This document shows, one piece after another, positions 57,000 through 64,000 of a stretch of 64,000 nt of DNA. Every line of letters starts with the position of its first letter. The stretch's first letter is position 1. The translations under genes and the position numbers were made by a program. The notes beneath the pieces are model-generated. The model saw nothing but the letters and a program-made list of their open reading frames with translations. It was not told the origin of the DNA and searched no databases. The DNA comes from Pisolithus tinctorius (taxonomy: Eukaryota; Basidiomycota; Agaricomycetes; Boletales; Pisolithaceae): contig JANFAH010000040.1 of the NCBI GenBank assembly GCA_024663395.1, positions 186,001 to 250,000 of the forward strand, in the 5' to 3' direction.

Positions 57000-59900
57000 A
57001 CAAACTGCGAGCTGCATTGACTCCAGTTGTGCAAACTTGGAGGCTAGACTCAATGTGTCCACTCTTTCCAGTCCAAACTCTTTAACCCTGTATGTCACAT
57101 TAGAAAACCCAGAAATATCTCAGCTTTGTACTTTAGTGGACTCCAGTTCCACTCATTGTTTTATAGATAATCACTTTGCTAATCAACACTTGTTTACCCC
57201 ATATTCAGTCTCCCCAATCCAACTCCAGCTTTTCGATGGAACATCCACCTTTACTATAACCCAAGCAGATGTCATTATCTGCTTCACATCTGGCAATGTC
57301 ACACCGGTAACCCTGTATCTAGCCCCATTGGATTCTGAGTGTAAGACAGTCCTTGGACATGACTGGCTCACCTGCTACAATCCGTTGATTGATTGGGTAT
57401 TGGGCAGTCTAACTTTCCAGACTCCTGCACAAGGGATGCCAACCCCATCAACACTCCCTGTAAGCCCAGTCCCCACTAGCCCTCCTAACCCCAGCCCTAG
57501 TGACCAACCTGGCCTTGCACCATCTGTACTGGTCTCTGACTCCCTGGCTTGCACCCCCCTCCTCTGGTTTCCCTAATCAATGCAACCACCTTTGTGCGCA
57601 CCTGCAAACCAGAAGGGTCTGTCCAATTCCAACTTCAGCTCTGCCCCTTGGACTCAGCTCAAGCCCAATCAGCCTCAGCTTCCTCTCCTCTGGCCTTACC
57701 CAATGTCCTGGAAGAGTACCATGACTTTGCTGATGTATTCAGCAAGGCCAAGGCCTCAGCACTCCCACCACACTGGGAGTATGACCTGAAGATAGAGCTT
57801 GAAGAAGGAACAACCCCACCCCTTGGCACCATCTACTTGCTGTCCCCAGTCAAGCTCCAAGCTCTTTGGACTTTCATCGATGAAAACCTTACTACCAGAT
57901 TCATTTGGCCTACCTCTTCCCCTTATGCTGCACCAGTCCTCTTTGTCAAAAAGAAGGATGGCTCCCTCCAGCTTTTTCCACAGCCTCAACAAAATCACTA
58001 AGAAGGACCAATACCTGCTACTGCTCATCTCTGACCTCTTGGACTCACCATGCTGAGCCAAGATCTATACTAAGATTGATCTCTGGCATGCCTACCACCT
58101 TGTCTGGATTGCCCTGGGCGATGAGTGGAAGACTGCATTCCAGACTCGGTACAGTTCCTATGAGTGGTTAGTGATGCCCTTTGGCCTCACCAATGCTCCA
58201 GCTGCCTTCCAACACTTTGTGAACACCATCTTTGCAGATATGTTGGATGTATGCATAGTCATCTACTTAGATGACATCCTAATCTACTCCAGAGATAAGG
58301 AGTCCCATAAGCAGCATGTCTGAGAAGTCCTCCACCAGCTTCGGCTTCACAGCCTTTATGTGAAGCTGGAGAAATGCAAGTTTCACTTGGACTTGGTCAA
58401 ATACCTCAGATTCCACCTTTCCCCTGCCAGCCTCATGATGTTGAAGGAAAAGGTCTGGACCATCTGTGACTGGCCTGAGCCTCACAAGGTCAAGGACATA
58501 CAATCCTTCCTTGGCTTCACAAACTTCTACCACTGGTTTATCTTTAATTATTTGGACATCATCATACCACTGACTTGGCTTACCCGCAAGGAGGTTCCTT
58601 GGAACTTCTCTGAGGAATGCCATCAGTCATTCAATAACCTCAAGGCCACCTTTACTACCACACCAGTCCTAACTCATTTCATCCCTGGGGTCCCCATCAC
58701 CATCAAGACTGATGCATCAGACTATGCCATCACTGGCATCCTCTCTATCACCTGTGGCGACAGCCAGATACATCCAGTCACCTTCTACTCCCAGACTCTG
58801 ACTGCCCAGGAGTTGAACTATGATACCCACAATAAGGAATTGCTCACAATCTTTGAAGCATTCTGGACCTGGTGCCATTACCTTGAGGGCTCAGCCTCAC
58901 TGGTCGACATTGTTACCGACCACAAGAATCTCAAGTACTTCTCCACCTCTAAAGTACTCACCCACCACCAAGCTTGCTGGTCTGAATTCCTTCCACAGTT
59001 CAATATGATCATCAGGTTCAGGCCTGGTAAGCTTGAGGCTAAGCCTGACACCCTAACTAGATGATGGGATGTCTACCCCAAAGAGGGGGATAGTGGCTAT
59101 GCCCAAGTGAACCCACAAAACCTGAGACTGGTCTTCACCCAGGAGCAACTAGTGGTCTCCCTTCACACAACCTACCTCAAGTACCCAGTCTTACGAGCAG
59201 TCACACTGATGGATATAGAGAAACTTCATAATGATATCCTGACTGCACTGCCAGACAACCCGGTCTCACAAATCTGCCTGTCCAACATGTCTGATCCCCA
59301 GTGGTCAGTAGATGACACTGGCTTCCTTTGGCTTGATGGAAGGATCTACATGCCAGACTCAAATGACCTTTGCCTTAGGGTCTTGTGCCTCAAGCATGAT
59401 CACCCTCTATCTGGCCATTTCGGCCAAAACTGCACCCTAGAGCTCATCCAGTGCAAGTATACCTGGCCTGGCCTCAGGACCTTTGTCAAGGACTATGTCC
59501 AGTCTTGCATGGCCTGCACTCAGGCTAAGGTTCCCCACCACCAGCCTTATGGCCTCCTCAAGCAACTCCCAGTGCTGGAGAAGCCATGGAATTCTATCTC
59601 TATGGATTTCATTGAGCAACTTCCAGCCTCATCTGGCTTCATGGCCATCCTTGTTGTAGTTGACTGGATTTCCAAGCAGGCCATATTCATCCCCACCCAT
59701 GACACCATCACAGCCCCAGAACTCACCAAACTCATCTTATTCCATGTCTTCTCTAAGCATGGAGTGCCAGCCCATGTAACCTCAGACTGAGGCTCAGAGT
59801 TCATCTCTCACTTCTTCCAGTCACTTGGTAAGGCCTTAGATATGCACCTACACTTCACCTCAGGCTACCACCCCAAGGGCAATGGCCAGACCAAGAGGAC

Positions 59901-60675
59901 CAACCAGACACTGGAACAGTATCTCTGAGTCTACTGTAACTACCAACAGGACAACTGGGCTGACCTACTACCTTTGGCTGAGTTCACTTACAACAATGCC
60001 CCTAGCACTACTACTGGTGTTTCACCTTTCTCTGCTAATAAGGGCTATCATCCCAACATTTCAGTATACCCAGAGTGCAATCTTACCTCTGCTTGGGCTC
60101 ATGACTATGCAGTCGACTTAGACTCACTGCATCAATACCTACAGGAAGAAATGACCCTAGCACAACAGTGTTATCAAGGACCAGCCAATGCTAAACACAT
60201 GCTGGCCCCAGACTTCAAGGTCAGTGACCAGGTGTATGTCAAAGCCAAATACTTCTGGTCAACCTGGCCTTCCAAGAAACTCTCAGAGAAAAACCTTGGA
60301 CTGTATCCAGTCATAGCTCAGGCCAGTACCCACTCATTCACACTGTGCCTACTGGACTCAATGTGCACAGTACACCCAGTCTTCCATGTCTCCCAACTCA
60401 AGCCGGCCACCCCTAACACCATCCCAAACCAGACTCAACCACCACCCCCACCAATTGAAGTCAACAGTGAGCTGGAGTTCAAGGTGGCAGAAATCCTTGA
60501 CTCCAAGGTTGACCAGTGTCACCAGTGTTGGCTTCAGTATCTAGTCTGGTGGACCAGCTATGAAGGGACAGACAAAGAAACCACTTGGGTACTTGCTACT
60601 GAACTTGACAATGCCTCTGAACTGGTACAAGAGTTCCACTCCCACTACCCCAGTAAACCCAGCCCATACCAGTGA
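57000..60675 (+). pseudogene. Pol of G: PR, RT, RNase H, complete-length integrase, chromodomain
   Basis: Protease has DSS for DSG ([12 protein letters not shown]). RT fragments include [11 protein letters not shown] and the intact YLDDILIYS (58265), with TGA near 58053 and 58321 and frame changes near 57560 and 57990. RNase H: KTDASDYAITG. Integrase has a full HHCC region (HDHPLSGHFGQN, CMACTQ) and first Asp (ISMDFIE), SD-stop-GSEF, and Lys in place of the catalytic Glu (GQTKRTNQ). Chromodomain: YLVWWTSYEGTDKETTW. It supplies the integrase segment missing from F1. Confidence 0.9.
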
Positions 60676-60849
60676 GGACTGGTCTCAACTGGCCTCAGTT
60701 TCTGTTCTGTTCTCTATCAGTATATAGTTCCTTTTGATCCCTTACTTACTTTGTTTTTTTTTTTCTTGTTTGTTCTCACTTACTATACAAGACCAAAACT
60801 GGACACATGATGTTCGCAGGGAGTTAACAAAAGCGCTACACTGTGTACT

Positions 60850-61066
60850 CTACTTGGCCTTGGCCATACTCTCATCCTTCCCCTCAGATTCCTCCTCTTC
60901 ATCCTCACTGTGGGCCTTCAACCACTTTGCTTCCTCACACAACTTGTCAGAGTTGAGCTCAGACAAGCCTGAGTCTGAAGGGGATACTGCCATCCCGAAG
61001 CTGTAGGATTCATCAAGTATTGACTTGAGGGCATCAGTGATGTGGCCTGAGTTCTTGATGGCAGTC
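60850..61066 (-). pseudogene. antisense ORF remnant in G
   Basis: The minus-strand frame is open for 71 codons from the F3 boundary to TAG at 60850 and is strongly acidic (LKAHSEDEEEESEGKDES). It occupies the same place and orientation as the antisense ORF of F1, whose C-terminus is also acidic. The Cys-rich part would lie beyond F3. 60676-60850 is non-coding with a T-rich run. Confidence 0.5.
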
Positions 61067-61552
61067 TGTCATATACCAAGAAACCCTCGGTTCGGTCTTA
61101 CGCTCAGAACGCCGAGCCAACGCCAAATGCCGAAACAAACCCTGTTCCTTACTATACTTTTCTAGTTAGCCTTCTGTACTGCCCTCACTTGTGCCGGGGC
61201 AGTGTCTGTCTCCGGCTCTCCGATCCCTGTCTCCTTGCTTAACCTTTAGTTGGTTCCTTGTACAGCTATTTAGTCCCCCACCGGCAACCCCGGCCTTTGG
61301 GTTACCAGTCTTCGGTATATATACTCTATGTACGTTGTACTTAGCCCCTCAGTCTGAATATCAAATTAGTTCACCCCAAGTCCCCAGCTTAAGCCCGAGT
61401 TGACTCTCGGCTTTCGCTCTGGATCCCCCTCGGCTTTCTCTGACCTCAACCCAGCTTGCGCAAGGGTCTAGTGCACGAGCTAAGACCAAGGGTTGTTGCC
61501 CCCGGCACTCGGCCTTCGGCCTTCGACCCCTGTCCCAGTCACGGACTTAACA
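61067..61552 (+). repeat. 5' LTR of F3
   Basis: 486 bp, TGTCATATACC to GGACTTAACA, without the MITE seen in F1. TATATATA near 61316. Confidence 0.93.
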
Positions 61553-61592
61553 GTATATTCAGACTTCCACTTGTGCAAGTCACTCACCACCC

Positions 61593-62962
61593 ATGACCAG
61601 AACTCGCACCCAAGCTCGAGCAGACCGTGTTTTAGAATCTGCCTCTGCCTTGAGACCAACCCAACCCGAAACCTCAGACGACCTTTGCCGCCAGTTGGCC
61701 CTCAGTTCCCTCGCCAGTCACCGCCGGACTTCTGTGGTCGTGCAGCAGTTCCAAGGATTCTCAGCCCATCGTTCCAGTACTGCACCAGCTTCCAATGATC
61801 GAGGTACACCAACACCAGCTGGTCGTCGACCTCCCGCTCCCTTTGGTAACCCTGGAGGTGATGGTGATGATGACCTGGACGACTCTGACCATCACTCCAG
61901 TGATGACAACAATGATAACAACGACGATCCTTTCGGGCCTAATCCCGAGGAAGGCAAACACGAGGAAACTGAAGGAAACCTACAGCTAAGGGTCTTAGAC
62001 AGCCTCGCCAGGGCCGTACAATCCCTCGCCCGGTCTTCCCACCGAGACACCGAAGGAAGCTCAGGATCAGCCAAGGTCTGAGAGCCGGACACCTTCGACG
62101 GCACTGACCCAAAGAAGCTCCGACAGTTCCTCGTCCAGTGCGAGTTAACTTTCCAGAACAAACCCCAAACCTTCCGTGATGAGCACCGAAAGGTAACCTT
62201 TGCTCAATCCTACCTCAAAGGAATGGCACTTGAATGGTTCGAGCCAGACCTTCTTCTCACCGGTGAACCTGAGGACCCACCCCTGTGGATGGACAGCTGG
62301 CGTGAGTTTGTCATCGAACTCCAGTCGACCTTTGGTCCCCATGACCCGGTAGCAGAAGCTGAGAGCCAGCTCGACCACCTAACTATGAAAGAAACCCACC
62401 GCATCAATAAATACATGGTCGAGTTCAATAGGCTAGCTACCCAGGTACGGGGATACAGCGACGGGGCTCTCCGCCACTTCTTCTATGCCGGTCTCCCCAA
62501 CCAAATCAAAGATGAGATAAGCCGGGTAGGCAACCCCGCACCCTTGAAGACCTTTGCCGTCTAGCTCAGGACATAGATGCCCGCTACTGGGAATGATGCG
62601 AGGAGGTCCAACGCCAGAACCAGTCTTCCGGTAACCAGAACTCGTCAAAGACCGGCAACAGAGACTCAAACACCGACAAAGGGAAAACCTCGGCATCCAA
62701 CACCTCCCAGTCCCCTGCTACACCAAAGACCAGCAGTACCAATGCCGGGTCTTCAAAGCCCAAAACAGCCAGCAACAAACTCGGCAAGGACGGAAAGTTA
62801 ATGGCTGCCGAGCGAAAGCGACGTTTCGACCTAAAGCTCTGCATGTTCTGTGGAGGGGATGGTCACGTAGCCAAGGAATGCCCCAAGAAGGTGGCCAAAG
62901 CTAGAGCAGCTGCGGCAGCTCTGGAAGCCACACCGGAGGCCTCCACCAAGGCAAAAAAATAG
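61593..62962 (+). pseudogene. Gag of F3, with stops and a frameshift
   Basis: ATG 61593 matches F1. TGA at 62079 replaces Arg (KV-stop-EPD). A one-base loss near 62530 (GGCAACCCC versus GGCAAACCCC) shifts the frame, and another TGA follows (GGGAATGATGC). The CCHC knuckle (CMFCGGDGHVAKEC) and the terminal AAAAAAA-TAG are retained. Confidence 0.88.
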
Positions 62963-64000
62963 TCAGCAGTCCTCAGAACCTTGCACACCCCGAGGACCGC
63001 GTTGACTCCGGTGGTGTGCTCTCGGAGGTTAAGCTCAACGCGTCCGCTCTTTGTAACCCGAATAGTCTTATGCCTACCATTTCTCTAGCATCCTACAACG
63101 AGCTGGCATTCCCAGTACTCGTTGACTCCGGCTCTATGCACTGTTTTATAGATATAAAGTTTGCAAATAAAATCTCTGTTCCCCTTTACTCCGTCCCGCT
63201 GGTCCAGCTTCGGCTGTTTGATGGCACATCCAACTCGGTCATCACCCAGGCAGCAGATCTCGTCTTCGTTTTTCCCTCCGGCGATGCAACCCTGGTCACC
63301 CTCTATGCAACCCCGCTGGACTCCAAGTGCAAGGCAGTCTTAGGATACAACTGGCTCACCCAACACAATCCGTTGATTGACTGGGTCTCGAGCAGTATTA
63401 GATTCCAGATGCCCGTACAACGAGTGCCAGACCCCCCGACGTCACCCCCTGGCCCCGAGCCTTCGGCTCCCGCACCAACCACCCTCGGCTCTAATGAGCA
63501 TCTGACCCCGCAATTAGAGAAACCGGTTGCACCGGGCTTGACTTGCCCACCTATCGCCTTCATCAATGCCATGGCCTATGTCCAGGCATGTAAACTTGAA
63601 GGGTCTTCTCAGTTCAGCCTCCAGCTTCATCCCTCGGCCCTCACCTCTCTTTGGTCTTCAAAAGTAGAAGATGCACCGAACCTCTCCAGCATTCCACCGG
63701 CGTATCATGAGTACGCCGACGTGTTCAGTAAATCCAAAGCCACTACCCTAGCACCCCACTGAGAACACGATCTTAAAATCGAGCTGGAAGGAGACTCATC
63801 ACCACCCCTTGGCCCTATCTACTCCCTGTCACCGGTAGAGCTTGAAGCTCTCCGGGCCTTCCTAGACGAGCATCTAGCTACCGGGTTCATCCGACCGACC
63901 TCTTCCCCCCACGGAGCGCCGGTCCTCTTTGTCAAGAAGAAGGACGGCTCCCTTCGGCTTTGTGTTGACTTCTGGGGCTTGAACAAAATTACTAAAAAGG
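62953..64000 (+). pseudogene. Pol of F3 (protease and start of RT)
   Basis: Protease with intact catalytic Asp ([15 protein letters not shown]) and [10 protein letters not shown], a linker, then [26 protein letters not shown] (TGA 63760, Arg in F1) and the RT N-terminus to FWGLNKITK at the window end, where Trp of FWGLN replaces an expected Arg. Confidence 0.9.

Larger units (their letters stand above)
55049..61066 (+). mobile_element. Ty3/gypsy retrotransposon G (old, CpG-depleted relative of F)
   Basis: 5' LTR, gag, pol and the start of the post-pol region, interrupted at 61066 by F3. It shares with F the LTR ends, the leader (GTATTTCAGACTCCCC), gag and pol layout and an antisense post-pol ORF. 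Arg codons of F are very often Trp, Cys, Gln, His or stop here, the signature of CpG loss, so G is much older than F1. No 3' LTR in the window. Confidence 0.88.
61067..64000 (+). mobile_element. Ty3/gypsy retrotransposon F3 (5' part, runs off right edge)
   Basis: 5' LTR, gag and the first part of pol of a second F copy inserted in the post-pol region of G. The window ends within RT. Confidence 0.92.

Noticed and set aside
1..64000. CRISPR arrays, rRNA or tRNA genes, and bacterial features.
   Set aside because: Searched by eye on both strands; none seen, and the content is eukaryotic transposons.

Overview
This window looks like a pure transposable-element block from a mushroom-forming basidiomycete (Agaricomycetes). 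The evidence is 45-60 nt GT-AG introns, chromodomain-bearing Ty3/gypsy elements, a fungal CACTA (Tnp2) transposase with multi-exon companion genes, a Ty1/copia element and a LINE fragment. I see no ordinary host gene, rRNA, tRNA or CRISPR array. Organism assignment is inference from element types.

Layout. Elements are lettered here for reference. (1) 1-16586: gypsy D on the minus strand, 5' LTR at 15933-16586, running off the left edge. A solo LTR of family C (4103-13942) splits D between gag and protease. That solo LTR is itself split by a complete gypsy element B (4850-12962, 671-bp LTRs, AAAGG target duplication). (2) 16587-36585: gypsy C on the minus strand, 5' LTR at 34751-36585. It is broken three times: by D, by gypsy F1 (18193-25973, CATAG duplication) and by gypsy E (28805-34610, 379-bp LTRs, ATGAT duplication). 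F1 carries a CACTA-type MITE in its 5' LTR. (3) 36586-45108: remains of a CACTA element: a spliced Tnp2 transposase pseudogene, a second solo LTR C (40194-42047) and two divergent spliced genes of unknown function. (4) 45109-48515: non-coding DNA, a roughly 130-bp minisatellite full of CATGTGA motifs, and a truncated LINE. (5) 48516-64000: a decayed gypsy gag (I) split by a complete copia element H (49629-54631, 292-bp LTRs, TAATC duplication), then an old gypsy G (from 55049) interrupted by another F copy, F3 (from 61067), which runs off the right edge.

How it fits together. The nesting gives a relative order: C and the CACTA element are older than D, E and F1; D is older than the solo LTR C inside it; B is younger than that. 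Reading frames of the broken elements resume exactly across several insertions once one target duplication is removed. Most in-frame stops are TGA where relatives or context predict Arg, as expected from CGA to TGA (C-to-T at CpG), so the block has probably been cytosine-methylated. Three gypsy elements carry good -1 frameshift heptamers between their reading frames (E GGGAAAA, D GGGTTTT, F AAAAAAA).

Most unusual content: an ORF inside the U3 of the 1.85-kb LTR C, open over its core in all three copies; an antisense ORF encoding a coiled coil plus a Zn2Cys6-like cysteine cluster between pol and the 3' LTR of F, with an open antisense remnant at the same place in G; and the two spliced genes beside Tnp2.
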